Shown: positions 26,049-34,463, counted from the first letter of the stretch. The stretch: DNA of 64,000 nucleotides from Paenibacillus radicis (ex Xue et al. 2023) (GCF_024722015.1 NZ_JANQBD010000021.1:1-64000); one strand, 5' to 3'. Translations and numbers: made by a program. Notes: generated from the sequence alone by a model not told the origin.

Positions 26049-26375
26049 TTTGGCTAAATACTATTGCTGAGCAGGTGTAAAAGCTAGGCTAACCTCTTTT
26101 TTAGCTTGAAGGTTCTGGAGCTATTCATGGAAGACAAGGCACTGATAAATGTCATGCTTCTAACATTCTTGGAGTTACAATGTGAGAATCGTATCGGAAG
26201 CTACTCCTTAAGTTAAGTATATTAAAAGTAAAAAGGAATGCGGTTGTGCAAAGCAACCTCATTCCTTTAACAATTTAGTGGTGAGATATTGTTCTTATAG
26301 TTACAGTGATGATTTAATTAGAATATAATAAAGATGATCTAGGTAGATAGATTTTTAATAAGCAGGAGGATTTGT
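26049..26375. other. Spacer with an orphan hairpin
   Basis: No gene is supported. A hairpin at 26229-26270 (AAAGGAATG/CATTCCTTT with an inner GGTTG/CAACC helix) looks like a terminator but follows no recognisable gene, which hints at a lost gene or small RNA. The ribosome binding site AGGAGG at 26364-26369 serves the next gene. Confidence 0.4.
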
Positions 26376-27107
26376 ATGAAAAAGTTTTTTGTCGGTCTAA
26401 TTTTTGGCTTGCTTATATCTATTTGTAACATTGCGTATGCTTCGGAAACTATTAAAGCTATTTTATTTCCTGTTAAATATACGTTTAATGGCCAAGAACG
26501 AGCGCTTCCATCGAATTACAAAACGTTAAATATCGATGGGGACACTTATGTGCCGACACGTTTTTTAGTTGATAATATGGGTTCCAATATTGCGTATGAT
26601 GAATCGGACAAAACAATTAACGTGCAATTTCCATCGTTTTTAGAAGTTAAATCGGATGTACACTCAAATAAAGAAAACGATATATTTAACCTGTTCCTGT
26701 TTTCAGAGAAAGCATCCTATAAGAAGAATGAATTTATGAATATTCGAGCAGATTTACGGTACAAGGGTGACTCAAATCTCGCTCTTGAGTATTCTGGTAA
26801 ATTTATGGGTTTCTATATCGAGGATCAGAAAGGAAACCGGTCAGATTTAGGAGGAACATTAGCTCTCTTTCCTTTAACAGTAAAGCCCGGGGATGAATAC
26901 CATCGAATCTTCCCTCAGTGGCTGCAGCAGCAATATAATTTTGACTATCATAATCCTGACAATAAAATTAATGATACGCGATTGCTTCCTACCAACCTTC
27001 CGGCCGGCACTTACAAAATCGGGGTAGAAGCCCGTTACATCCTCAATCATGCTTATCAAGATACCAAAACATTAAGGACAGAGATCGAGATTACTATAGA
27101 AAATTAA
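26376..27107 (+). CDS. Secreted stalk-domain (copper amine oxidase N-like) protein
   Basis: A 243-residue exported protein. Residues 1-22 are a signal peptide ending ...IAYASE. Residues about 28-90 form a stalk domain of the copper amine oxidase N-terminal type (KTLNIDGDTYVPTRFLVDNMG). The remaining ~150 residues look like a beta-rich domain, with FSEKASYKKNEFMNIRADL and a C-terminal LPAGTYKIGVEAR reminiscent of secreted Ig-like domains. Role unknown; probably surface or matrix associated. It has a good AGGAGG site and a terminator-like hairpin at 27157-27196. Confidence 0.75.
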   Translation: MKKFFVGLIFGLLISICNIAYASETIKAILFPVKYTFNGQERALPSNYKTLNIDGDTYVPTRFLVDNMGSNIAYDESDKTINVQFPSFLEVKSDVHSNKENDIFNLFLFSEKASYKKNEFMNIRADLRYKGDSNLALEYSGKFMGFYIEDQKGNRSDLGGTLALFPLTVKPGDEYHRIFPQWLQQQYNFDYHNPDNKINDTRLLPTNLPAGTYKIGVEARYILNHAYQDTKTLRTEIEITIEN

Positions 27108-27156
27108 AGTTGTCCCCAGAACAAAAGATTGAATCTACAGGCGCTATGTGAAAGCC

Positions 27157-27196
27157 AAAAAGCCCCAATCGTCATTTTGATGACAGGGAGCTTTTA
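27157..27196 (+). terminator. Probable terminator after the stalk-domain gene
   Basis: An imperfect stem of AAAAGC(C)CC with GG(G)AGCTTTT, with an inner TCAT/ATGA helix, followed by TTATATG. Confidence 0.5.
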
Positions 27197-27231
27197 TATG
27201 TAGCAAGGTTGTGGCTAGGGGATTCGTTGTA

Positions 27232-27339
27232 TTATTTGCCGATAAGCCCAGCAAGGATACCAATGTCGATAGCCACAAATGTGTATAGCATTTTTTTGAT
27301 GTATCGGTTGCAGTAAAGCTCGTTTAAAAAGAAGAACAT
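27232..27339 (-). CDS. Very small hydrophobic protein, 35 residues
   Basis: A short frame from ATG 27339 with an AAGGGGG ribosome binding site 8 bases upstream. The product begins MFFFLNELYCNRYIKK and continues with a hydrophobic stretch (LYTFVAIDIGILAGLIG), so it could be a single-pass membrane peptide. I do not recognise it. The support is the ribosome binding site and composition only. Confidence 0.4.
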   Translation of the reverse strand: MFFFLNELYCNRYIKKMLYTFVAIDIGILAGLIGK

Positions 27340-27456
27340 AAGTAGGCCCCCTTAAAAAAGTTTCAATAAACTATACATTCTACATGGCTGTTGCAAACTC
27401 TCTATTTGGTGATGTGGTAAATGGTGCCATTGCAAAGATTGGAACAATTTGAACGA

Positions 27457-27516
27457 AAAAAAGACCGCCATACCTATCCAATCAAGTATGATTGAATAGG
27501 TACGACGGTTTTTTGT
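27457..27516. terminator. Bidirectional terminator
   Basis: A long interrupted stem (ACCG, then TACCTAT and CAATCA, pairing with TGATTG, ATAGGTA and CGGT) flanked by A-run and T-run. It closes the minus-strand gene at 27525-27947. Confidence 0.8.
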
Positions 27517-27524
27517 GTATGTTT

Positions 27525-27947
27525 TCAAAGCCGATTATGATCAGCACGCCAGCTGTTAATGGCTTTTTTGATGTCGTCTGGCTTCATATTATTTTCTGCC
27601 GCTTTACGAGACAATTGAGGAAATTCCTTATCGCTTGCAAATCTTAGAGCTATGATTTGGCCTATCGTTAGTCTGGAGTCGTGAGGCATACCGGTAAGAA
27701 TGAAATGCCGCAGGTTCTCCTCGGCGCGAATAGCGCGGTCCTGTGCCCTTAACCCATAGCCTCGGACTTTAAGAAACAAGATCAGCAGCGCAAGAGCTAT
27801 TGCAAGGAAAAGCAAGCCTTCAAAAACTTTGCCTGATGCAATTAAAAACCAGATGGAGCCAATTAGAATAAGCAGACATAGAAAAGACAGGACATAATGA
27901 TAAGGCGGATCCATCTTGCGGTGATTGCTGTAATTTTGCTGCTGCAT
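27525..27947 (-). CDS. DUF6526-type two-helix membrane protein
   Basis: A 140-residue protein with two adjacent membrane segments at about 19-37 and 42-60, then a cytoplasmic part. The QNYSNHRKMDPPYHYVL start and the stretch RAIRAEENLRHF...GQIIALRFASDKEFP fit what I know as the DUF6526 family. Function unknown. It is transcribed alone on the minus strand, divergent from the HAD gene. Confidence 0.7.
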   Translation of the reverse strand: MQQQNYSNHRKMDPPYHYVLSFLCLLILIGSIWFLIASGKVFEGLLFLAIALALLILFLKVRGYGLRAQDRAIRAEENLRHFILTGMPHDSRLTIGQIIALRFASDKEFPQLSRKAAENNMKPDDIKKAINSWRADHNRL

Positions 27948-28085
27948 AAATTGGCAGTCCTCCTAAAGGGATGAGATGATTTCTTAAATTTATTATGTCA
28001 TTTGCATTCAGCGGGGGCAACAGAAAAAAGACTTTGAGCTGATCTATTTGTTAATCTATCCGTGTTTGTGAGGTACAAGTCCTGT

Positions 28086-28115
28086 TTGACAATACTAGAG
28101 AATCATGGTTGTATA
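28086..28115 (+). promoter_or_regulatory. Sigma-A-type promoter for the HAD phosphatase gene
   Basis: TTGACA (28086-28091) is followed after 17-18 bases by TTGTAT/TGTATA (28109-28115). A start of transcription near 28122 would exclude the GTG at 28120 as start codon and supports the TTG at 28150. Confidence 0.55.
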
Positions 28116-28149
28116 GAACGTGATTAGTCAAATTGGGAGGGATCAGGGT

Positions 28150-28824
28150 TTGTTACCAACATTTCAAAAGCCGGAAGCCATGATATTTGATTTGGACGGA
28201 ACATTATTTCAAACGGAAACGCTTCTTTTGCCAGCCTATCATGCAACGTTCGATCAGCTGCGTTCAGAGAAGCTTTATAGCGGCGATACACCGCCGGAAA
28301 GTGTGATTCTAGGCAGCCTGGGAATGCTGCTTGAGCATATTTGGCAGAAGGTAATGCCTGATTCAGATGAAGTCGTACATAGGCGTGCTGATGTTCTGCT
28401 ATTGGACTACCAGTTGAACGGTTTAGCTGGCGGAGAAGGAGTCTTGTACGAAGGTGTGGCGGAAACCTTAACTGCGCTCCATCAGCAAGGCGTTCGATTG
28501 TTTGTCGCAAGTAACGGCCTGGAGTCTTATGTAAAAGAGGTCGTAGCACATAAAAGCATTGGTCCGTTGTTCGAAGGGCTGTACAGTGCGGGTGAGTTTC
28601 AAACGCGCTCCAAGGTTGATCTAGTCAGGATGCTGCTGGACACCTACGGTATCCGTTCAGCCTGGATGGTTGGCGATCGCTCCTCTGATGTGGAAGCCGG
28701 ACTGAAGAATGGCTTGACAGTTATCGGCTGCGATTACGCTGATTTCAAAAGCGGTGGAGAATTAGAGGATGCTCATGTTCGAATCAAACAATTTAGCCAG
28801 CTTTTGGAACTGATTGAACGTTAA
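28150..28824 (+). CDS. HAD family hydrolase, phosphatase-like
   Basis: A soluble 224-residue HAD-superfamily protein. Motif I is FDLDGT (13-18; nucleophile Asp14), a cap domain follows, motif II is at VASNG, and motif IV is VGDRSSDVEAG. This places it with phosphoglycolate phosphatase/beta-phosphoglucomutase-like HAD enzymes; the substrate is unknown. TTG 28150 is preferred as start, because GGGAGG at 28135-28140 is properly spaced and a promoter lies just upstream; the alternative GTG 28120 lacks a site. Confidence 0.82.
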   Translation: MLPTFQKPEAMIFDLDGTLFQTETLLLPAYHATFDQLRSEKLYSGDTPPESVILGSLGMLLEHIWQKVMPDSDEVVHRRADVLLLDYQLNGLAGGEGVLYEGVAETLTALHQQGVRLFVASNGLESYVKEVVAHKSIGPLFEGLYSAGEFQTRSKVDLVRMLLDTYGIRSAWMVGDRSSDVEAGLKNGLTVIGCDYADFKSGGELEDAHVRIKQFSQLLELIER

Positions 28825-28978
28825 AAGGGGCACCAAACGAACAGAAGGTTTAAGTAATAAACCTGGACAACCCGCGTGGGGTTCGACCGATCGCCATGTA
28901 ACGCTACAACGTGGGTTTGGGATCTAAGCGAGTACCGTAGACTTCTGATGTTACAAGGGATAAACGGCTGCAAAGTAC

Positions 28979-29171
28979 CATAGCGGAGCTGAAAGTTCCG
29001 TTATTAGTTCCATCTTGCTTAATTTGAGATGATAGCGGAAGCTGCAATTCCGTTATTAGGGTGATTGCGAGCCTTTTTATGCCCAAAATGAAGAGATAAC
29101 GGAACTAAAGCTTCCTGTAATTCTTCAGTTTTGGGTATTATCTGGAAATAGCGGAAAAACTCTTCCGTTAT
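28979..29171. repeat. Array of four ATAGCGGAA...TTCCGTTATT hairpins
   Basis: Four 25-27-base inverted repeats of the form ATAGCGGAA-n-TTCCGTTATT lie at 28979-29004, 29031-29056, 29095-29121 (degenerate) and 29147-29171. Spacers are 26-38 bases and differ. The third copy lies inside a larger inverted repeat (CCCAAAA...TTTTGGG, 29081-29134). Confidence 0.7.
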
Positions 29172-29173
29172 TC

Positions 29174-29215
29174 TCCCGAACCTTGAATCACGAATCCCGA
29201 ACCTCGAATCACAGA
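29174..29215. repeat. Two-copy 21-bp tandem repeat
   Basis: CCCGAACCTTGAATCACGAA at 29174 is repeated at 29195 as CCCGAACCTCGAATCACAGA. Confidence 0.6.
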
Positions 29216-29358
29216 TACTACATTTAAGATTAAACATATTCAGGTCCATACAGAACCCCGATGCTGTTGATCTCACAGTAAAAGTCGGTTAAGCATGGAT
29301 TTAATTCGGGTTTTAGAAATTAGACTACGGACGAATCATACTAAGAACCTAACCAAAC

Positions 29359-29403
29359 GAAAAGAGCTCCTTCACGTGTTCCAATTACACGGAGGGGGCT
29401 CTT
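29359..29403 (-). terminator. Terminator of the yheC/yheD cluster
   Basis: On the minus strand AAGAGCCCCCTCCGTGT pairs with ACACGTGAAGGAGCTCTT with mismatches and is followed by TTCGTTTGG. It lies directly after the last gene of the cluster. Confidence 0.75.
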
Positions 29404-29409
29404 CTATAT

Positions 29410-30522
29410 TCATTGTTCCTTACTATCTGACGGTTTTTTCTTAAACAGCCAAAGGGCGTACTCCAGAGGACGGACAATGGCATTGCGGTAAATTTCACGC
29501 TCGCCTATCCGATAAAAGACTTCCCGCGATGGTTTCGGGTTAACCTCCAAAAGCCACACCTTGCCACTAGGATCAACCGCCAGGTCAATGCCTATCTCAC
29601 ATTGGATTCCGAATTTTTCTTCGGTGAAATGGGCAACCTTCATCCCTAGCTCATAGGCATCATTTTTAATGGCATTGATCTTGGTCTGATCGGCAAAACG
29701 TCTCTTAAGGAGCGCTTCCATAGGAATGGCGGAGCCACCCCCATGAAGGTTTGAGGTGACCGAATTTTTCGGTCCCACCCGACCGGCGCAACCGGTGATT
29801 TGCCATTGGCCCTTGCCATTTTTTTGCACCAGCATACGGAAATCATGGACGCGTCCATCCTTCAATGTAAGAGGAATACCTTGCTGAACGATATAACGTC
29901 CTTCCAGCTTCCAACCGCTTAACCTTGCAGATATTTGGTTTGCATTGACCTTCTGGGCGTTTATGATTCTTCTCTGAGGGTCACGTCCCTGGAGAATGAA
30001 TAATGAATCACTCATGCTCTGAAGTCGAACGATTCCACGTCCTCCGGTACCATTGCGAGGTTTTAAAAACACGCGCCGGTGCTGCTTCAAAAATTTGATT
30101 AACTCTTTATCCCCATTGTAGCGGACGGTTGCCGGAAGATGAGCGGCAATCTCCGGTTTTTCCGATAAAATTTGATACATAGTCCATTTGTTAGCCAAAG
30201 GTTTACTCAGGTAACGAAGCTTGCTGTTCTGGGAACGGAATTTACTGATTTTGTGAAAATTGTCGATCCCATGGTAGCGGCAGCGGTCATAGATCAGACC
30301 AGGAAACGGTATCCATTTGCGGCGCCATTGCTGAGTAGGAGAATGAAAGAACAGAGCATTGATTTTATTCATGGATTCGTCCAAATCGTCGGGAGTAAAT
30401 ACAAGCACTTCAATCCCAAGCTTTTGCCCGTGTACACTCAATTTGCGAAAGAAGGAAAGCTCTTCGAGCTTTCTTCCAGGCAAATACATGGCCAAAACAC
30501 CTAATTGATAAATGCTCATCAC
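29410..30522 (-). CDS. YheC/YheD family ATP-grasp protein (copy 5, short type)
   Basis: A 370-residue ATP-grasp-type protein of the endospore coat-associated YheC/YheD family. The N-terminal part (YQLGVLAMYLPGRKLEE, later FPGLIYDRC) is family-typical; the ATP-grasp core has KPRNGTGGRGI, the HDFRMLVQKNG stretch and the metal-binding ending IGIDLAVDPSGKVWLLEVN. ATP-grasp enzymes join a carboxylate to an amine or thiol, so peptide-type ligation is plausible, but the reaction is unknown. Last of five paralogues; 32 bases separate it from copy 4. Start GTG 30522 or ATG 30519. Confidence 0.88.
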   Translation of the reverse strand: MMSIYQLGVLAMYLPGRKLEELSFFRKLSVHGQKLGIEVLVFTPDDLDESMNKINALFFHSPTQQWRRKWIPFPGLIYDRCRYHGIDNFHKISKFRSQNSKLRYLSKPLANKWTMYQILSEKPEIAAHLPATVRYNGDKELIKFLKQHRRVFLKPRNGTGGRGIVRLQSMSDSLFILQGRDPQRRIINAQKVNANQISARLSGWKLEGRYIVQQGIPLTLKDGRVHDFRMLVQKNGKGQWQITGCAGRVGPKNSVTSNLHGGGSAIPMEALLKRRFADQTKINAIKNDAYELGMKVAHFTEEKFGIQCEIGIDLAVDPSGKVWLLEVNPKPSREVFYRIGEREIYRNAIVRPLEYALWLFKKKPSDSKEQ

Positions 30523-30554
30523 TTGTCACCTGCTTATCTTGCTTTATGGTCAGT

Positions 30555-31727
30555 CTAATTGGCAGCTTTTTTCTTGGCGCGAACAGCAGACCGTACTTCT
30601 TTTCTAGGGGATAGCTTAGATAAATGGATACAGTATCGGATCAGGTTATCCAGTGATCTTCTACGGATATGGGGTTCATCGAATTTCATCGGCTTGGAGT
30701 TGGCTTCGAAAAACCAGATCTGGCCCGTAGTATCTACTCCTAAATCCAGGGACATTTCACCCAGCGAGGTTCCGCTTGCTTTCTCAATCTGTTTGGCGAG
30801 AATCAAAGCCGTCTGCTTGGTACGGTTCAAAATTTTCTTGCTAGTAAGCGATCCGAAGCCTGCTTCAAGCAGCTTGGAGGGGTCATCAATGGACCCTCCC
30901 CGGGGGACATGTGTCGTTATGCTGGACTTGCCTGCAAGCCGAGCTCCAACTCCGGCAACGGTCCACAGCCCCTTGCTGTTTTTCTGTACGAGAACACGAA
31001 GATCAAATGGACGCTGTTTGTAATTCGATAGCGCAATACCCTGCTGCATGATATAGTCCTTCGATCCTACCATTTGCCTTATTTGCGTCCAGAGCTGAGG
31101 GACATTCGTATAGCGCGAAATGTGGCTCTTGGTTTTTTCCTGTATGCTCAATTGATATTTACGTGATTTGGCTTGTTTATCCGAAAGCCTGCTAACCTTC
31201 ATAATGCCTTTCCCGGCCTTGCCCTTGACCGGCTTTAAATAAAGGTTGGAATGCTTTTGCAAAAGCTGCTCCAGATCATCTCCGGAAGTCAGCTTTTGTG
31301 TTGTTGGAATGAAAGTTTGTGTTTCCTTGGATTTGTTCAGCCATTCGAACAGAGTCCATTTATTAAAAAATGAAGGATTGAAGAAGCGAATTTGCCCATG
31401 TCTCATACAGGTTTGAATGATTTGCTGCACATCGGGGAGCAGCTCGAATTTCCGATAAGGAATACGGTTATAAACGACATGCGGTAGGGGCTGCTGCCCT
31501 CTTTTCCACGATTTAGTCTGAAAATTATAAGAGTATCCTAACATAGTTTGATCGGTGAGCTTGAAATCAGCGGTAGTTACGACATAAACAGTAACGCCTC
31601 TTTCTTCACCGACGCGGATTAAATCGACAAAATTTTCTTTATTTCCTCTAAAAACCCGTGTTTCGTCGGAATAAGTGAGAATGGCCAGTGTAGGCCGTTG
31701 CGGCTTTTGGTGTAAGAGTGGTTCCAT
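30555..31727 (-). CDS. YheC/YheD family ATP-grasp protein (copy 4, short type)
   Basis: A 390-residue paralogue. It shows FPTT-type linker to an ATP-grasp core with KPVKGKAGKGI, FDLRVLVQKNSKGLW and the metal-binding LDLGVDTTGQIWFFEANSKP. Its C-terminus is strongly basic (RAKKKAAN). The ATG at 31727 directly abuts the TAA of copy 3, with an AAGGAGGGA site inside the end of that gene, so translation is probably coupled. No signal peptide, so it acts inside the mother cell or forespore if expressed in sporulation like its Bacillus relatives. Confidence 0.88.
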   Translation of the reverse strand: MEPLLHQKPQRPTLAILTYSDETRVFRGNKENFVDLIRVGEERGVTVYVVTTADFKLTDQTMLGYSYNFQTKSWKRGQQPLPHVVYNRIPYRKFELLPDVQQIIQTCMRHGQIRFFNPSFFNKWTLFEWLNKSKETQTFIPTTQKLTSGDDLEQLLQKHSNLYLKPVKGKAGKGIMKVSRLSDKQAKSRKYQLSIQEKTKSHISRYTNVPQLWTQIRQMVGSKDYIMQQGIALSNYKQRPFDLRVLVQKNSKGLWTVAGVGARLAGKSSITTHVPRGGSIDDPSKLLEAGFGSLTSKKILNRTKQTALILAKQIEKASGTSLGEMSLDLGVDTTGQIWFFEANSKPMKFDEPHIRRRSLDNLIRYCIHLSKLSPRKEVRSAVRAKKKAAN

Positions 31728-33098
31728 TTAGGAATCCCTCCTTGCTCGAAATCGACTGAGGTATAAGCAGTAGTCGTAAACATATTGCAAAGCTGCTTTA
31801 CCTTCTCCTTTAAGGGCGGGATGTTTGAATATAGATCTTCCTGGTTTGGAGTTCGCTTCGAACATCCATATGCGCTCATTTTGGTCGATTCCAATATCAA
31901 AGCCAAGCTCACCCAAAAGATGTTTGCCATTTCGTTCAATGGCTTCAGCAAGTTTAATTGCGGTTTCCTTCGCATTGCTTAATACTTGATCTGCTCTGGA
32001 GCCAAAAATTTGCCGCAGCACCTGGTCTGGCGTCATCAATTGTCCACCGGAGCGGACATGTGTCGTTACACTGCCTTTCCCGGCTTTTTTGGCGCCGATT
32101 CCAGCTACTACCCAGTTGTTATTGATGTTTTTAGTCAGATGGAAGCGGAAATCGATAGGGCAGCTGTCAAGCTCAATCAAGCGAATTCCCTGCTGAGCTA
32201 CATAATGGTTAAGGCGTCCATTGCTGCGGTTTAACAAGGACATCAACGATTCGAACTTGCTGAAACGGAGCAGAACATTTTTGCCGGAACGACGGAAACG
32301 GGCATAGTAGCCGCGTTTGGGGTTGTAGGTCAGTCGGTAAATGCCAATTCCCAGGCTTCCTCCTGTAGGCTTGAGATAAATAAACTTGTGTCTATCGAGC
32401 ATCTCCTTGATCTGGCTGGAGGAGGGGTTGATATGCGATTCTGGCACATAGCGAAAAGCATCGCTGCCTTCGAGTAAATTATAAACATCCCATTTATCAA
32501 AGAAAGCCCAGTTAAAAAGCGGAATATTTTTTCGTACAAACCGCTGTTTGAATGCATTCATGGAAGCCAGCTTTTCCGCTTTGCGGCTGGGCAGCCGATT
32601 ATATACAACATCGGGTAACGGTACCGTTTTGCGATACCATCCGCCACCCTCTCTGCGCTGAAAGGTTCCTGTAACCGTCTGCTGGGACCAGTTCACGTCG
32701 CGTGGGGAAAAGCCAAAGTAGTACGATTTCTCAGCCCCTACCCGCATAAATTGCCGGATAAATTCGGTTCTTGAGCCGAATGGAGCCGAAGTGCTTCCAT
32801 TGACGCTTGTAAGAACCCCGATCAATGGACCGATTCGGATGTCCTTGCCGTTGTGGCACACTATCGTACTTGTACCCAGATAAGGGATATGCAGTTGAGA
32901 CATGATAGATAGCGGCACATGTAGATGATTCCCGGTTTTTTTCAGTAAACGCAGGCCTGCGGTGACACTTTTGCTGCCCAGGTGCAGGGTTACGGATTTA
33001 GTCTTTGACAGCTTGAGGGATCTCGCCAATTCACTGGTCAAGTAGATGACTCTTTCCTGTCTCTGCGTCACATGAATCGTGCAAGTGGTCAAACTCAT
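31728..33098 (-). CDS. YheC/YheD family ATP-grasp protein (copy 3, long type)
   Basis: A 456-residue paralogue with an extra N-terminal domain of about 95 residues (TIHVTQRQERVIYL...), predicted beta-rich, ending in the IRIGPLIGVL junction seen also in copy 1. The C-terminal part is the ATP-grasp core with KPTGGSLGIGI, DFRFHLTKN and LGFDIGIDQNERIWMFEAN. An AGGAGG site precedes ATG 33098, and three tandem hairpin repeats (33113-33217) lie immediately upstream. It starts the second group (long-short-short) of the cluster. Confidence 0.88.
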   Translation of the reverse strand: MSLTTCTIHVTQRQERVIYLTSELARSLKLSKTKSVTLHLGSKSVTAGLRLLKKTGNHLHVPLSIMSQLHIPYLGTSTIVCHNGKDIRIGPLIGVLTSVNGSTSAPFGSRTEFIRQFMRVGAEKSYYFGFSPRDVNWSQQTVTGTFQRREGGGWYRKTVPLPDVVYNRLPSRKAEKLASMNAFKQRFVRKNIPLFNWAFFDKWDVYNLLEGSDAFRYVPESHINPSSSQIKEMLDRHKFIYLKPTGGSLGIGIYRLTYNPKRGYYARFRRSGKNVLLRFSKFESLMSLLNRSNGRLNHYVAQQGIRLIELDSCPIDFRFHLTKNINNNWVVAGIGAKKAGKGSVTTHVRSGGQLMTPDQVLRQIFGSRADQVLSNAKETAIKLAEAIERNGKHLLGELGFDIGIDQNERIWMFEANSKPGRSIFKHPALKGEGKAALQYVYDYCLYLSRFRARRDS

Positions 33099-33112
33099 GG
33101 TTTTCCTCCTAT

Positions 33113-33217
33113 GAGTTTCGCTTCAGCGAAACTGGCTTCGTAAGCATGTGCTAAGCTTTTCGCTAGAAAAGCTGGTATCGTAAGCGTAAACTGAGCTTTT
33201 CGTTAAAAAAGCAGTTA
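33113..33217 (-). repeat. Three ~40-bp tandem hairpin repeats before a yheD-like gene
   Basis: Units begin at 33113 (AGTTTCGCTTCAGCGAAACT), 33153 (AGCTTTTCGCTAGAAAAGCT) and 33194 (AGCTTTTCGTTAAAAAAGC). Each is a stem-loop followed, in the first two, by GG(C/T)(T/A)TCGTAAGC. Stems differ in sequence but stay paired. The array lies just upstream of the Shine-Dalgarno site of copy 3 and resembles the single element before mtnK. Confidence 0.65.
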
Positions 33218-33260
33218 GAAAGAGCTTTTTTGGTTGAACCGGACTGAGCCTATCATAAAA

Positions 33261-34463
33261 CTACTCCTTCACAGCCCGCTGATGAGCATTTTGAAGTAAG
33301 TAGCGAGCATAACGGATTGGATGAGTTAAAGCTTTAATGCGTGCATGGTTATCCTGAAGATAAGTAAAGATGGAACGGCCTGGCTTGGAATTAACTTCCA
33401 AGATCCATATTTTTCCTTCGACATCGATACCGAAGTCAATACCTAACTCGGCTAGCCGCCCGTGATACTTCTCCAGTGCTTCAGGTATTAATAACGAAAG
33501 CTCGTGAAGCTTGCTCACGATGCTGCTTGCTATATCGGGATCGAATTGGCGGGTCAGGAACGGAACCGCTAATTCTACGATGCCGCCGCCGTGAAGATTC
33601 GAGGTCAAGCTGCCGTCTTGACCTCGGCGAACTGCCATGCCGGTCACCTGCCAGAGGCCGGCGCCGTTCTTTTGCACAAGCGAGCGTACGTCGTACGCAT
33701 CGCCGGTGCGGGTCTGCAGCAGCAAGTACTGCTGCAGCAGGTAGCTTCGCTGCGCCGTGAAGCGGCGCAGCCAGCGCAGCAGCGCGGGCGCGTCAGCGAA
33801 GCTGCGCCCGACATGGCGGTTGTGCGCGTCGCGTCCGCGCACGGTGAACGCGGGCGCCGCGGCAGGCGCGGACGCCCCTGCTTGGGCCGCGGCGCCGGCC
33901 CTTGCCTGCGCGTCAGCAGCGCCGGTACCGCAGCGCTGCACGAGCAGCACCCCGCGGCCCTGCGAGCCGCTCTGCGGCTTGAGCAGCACTTCGTCGTCTG
34001 CGCGCAGCCAGTCAGCGACCGAGCGCAAGCTGCGCATCGCTTCGGTCCTCGGCAGGTAGCTGTTGAAGCGGCCGTCCTGCTCAAGCATGTGCTGCACCTC
34101 CCATTTGCCTCTTAGGCCATAGCCTAAGAAAAGAACAGACCTGTGCTGCTCCCGAAGTCTGCGGACAGCGGTACGATGTTCGTTGTACTGCTGCCGGTTG
34201 GTGAAGAAGCAGCGGTCATACACAACGTTTGGAAATGAGGAATACCGGGATAGCCATTGATTTGTTGTGGAATCGTAAGCGTAGCCTCTCACTTTCCCTG
34301 TGAGCCAGTCAATGGATTGAGGTGAAAACACAAAAACCGTAAATCCGGCATGGCTGCCGGCCAAAGTTAGTCGGCGGTAAAAGCCGCGGTTTAAGAAAGG
34401 CGGATTTCCTTCGATTTGCGTGGTCATGATGCCCAATGCGTAAGGAGACGACGATGTCATCAT
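33261..34463 (-). CDS. YheC/YheD family ATP-grasp protein (copy 2, short type, Ala-rich insert)
   Basis: A 400-residue paralogue with the family start YALGIMTTQIEGNPPFLNR, FPNVVYDRC, an ATP-grasp core with KPQSGSQGRGV and the ending LGIDFGIDVEGKIWILEVNS. Between RGVLLVQR and FTVRGRD it carries an extra ~27-residue Ala/Gly-rich low-complexity segment that other copies lack. The DNA for that segment and its surroundings (about 33640-34090) is extremely GC-rich, unlike the rest. Start ATG 34463 (or the next codon, 34460) follows an AGGTGA site. It lies 17 bases after copy 1. Confidence 0.87.
   Translation of the reverse strand: MMTSSSPYALGIMTTQIEGNPPFLNRGFYRRLTLAGSHAGFTVFVFSPQSIDWLTGKVRGYAYDSTTNQWLSRYSSFPNVVYDRCFFTNRQQYNEHRTAVRRLREQHRSVLFLGYGLRGKWEVQHMLEQDGRFNSYLPRTEAMRSLRSVADWLRADDEVLLKPQSGSQGRGVLLVQRCGTGAADAQARAGAAAQAGASAPAAAPAFTVRGRDAHNRHVGRSFADAPALLRWLRRFTAQRSYLLQQYLLLQTRTGDAYDVRSLVQKNGAGLWQVTGMAVRRGQDGSLTSNLHGGGIVELAVPFLTRQFDPDIASSIVSKLHELSLLIPEALEKYHGRLAELGIDFGIDVEGKIWILEVNSKPGRSIFTYLQDNHARIKALTHPIRYARYLLQNAHQRAVKE

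Larger units (their letters stand above)
28825..29358. other. Gene-free region with hairpin and tandem repeats
   Basis: No credible gene. Besides the four-copy hairpin array at 28979-29171, it holds a 21-bp tandem repeat (29174-29215) and an inverted pair of AACCCGCGT-like sequences near 28868-28916. Open frames here are short, lack ribosome binding sites and run through the repeats. Confidence 0.5.

Noticed and set aside
28979..29171. CRISPR-like array
   Set aside because: Repeats are short inverted repeats with divergent arms, spacers are irregular and partly self-complementary, and no cas gene is near.
29019..29276. Minus-strand frame of 85 codons across the hairpin array
   Set aside because: It consists of repeat sequence, with repeated SRFGIRDSRFG, and has no ribosome binding site.
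33476..34115. Plus-strand frames opposite the GC-rich ATP-grasp gene
   Set aside because: Produced by high GC and absence of stop codons; the minus strand has the clear family motifs.
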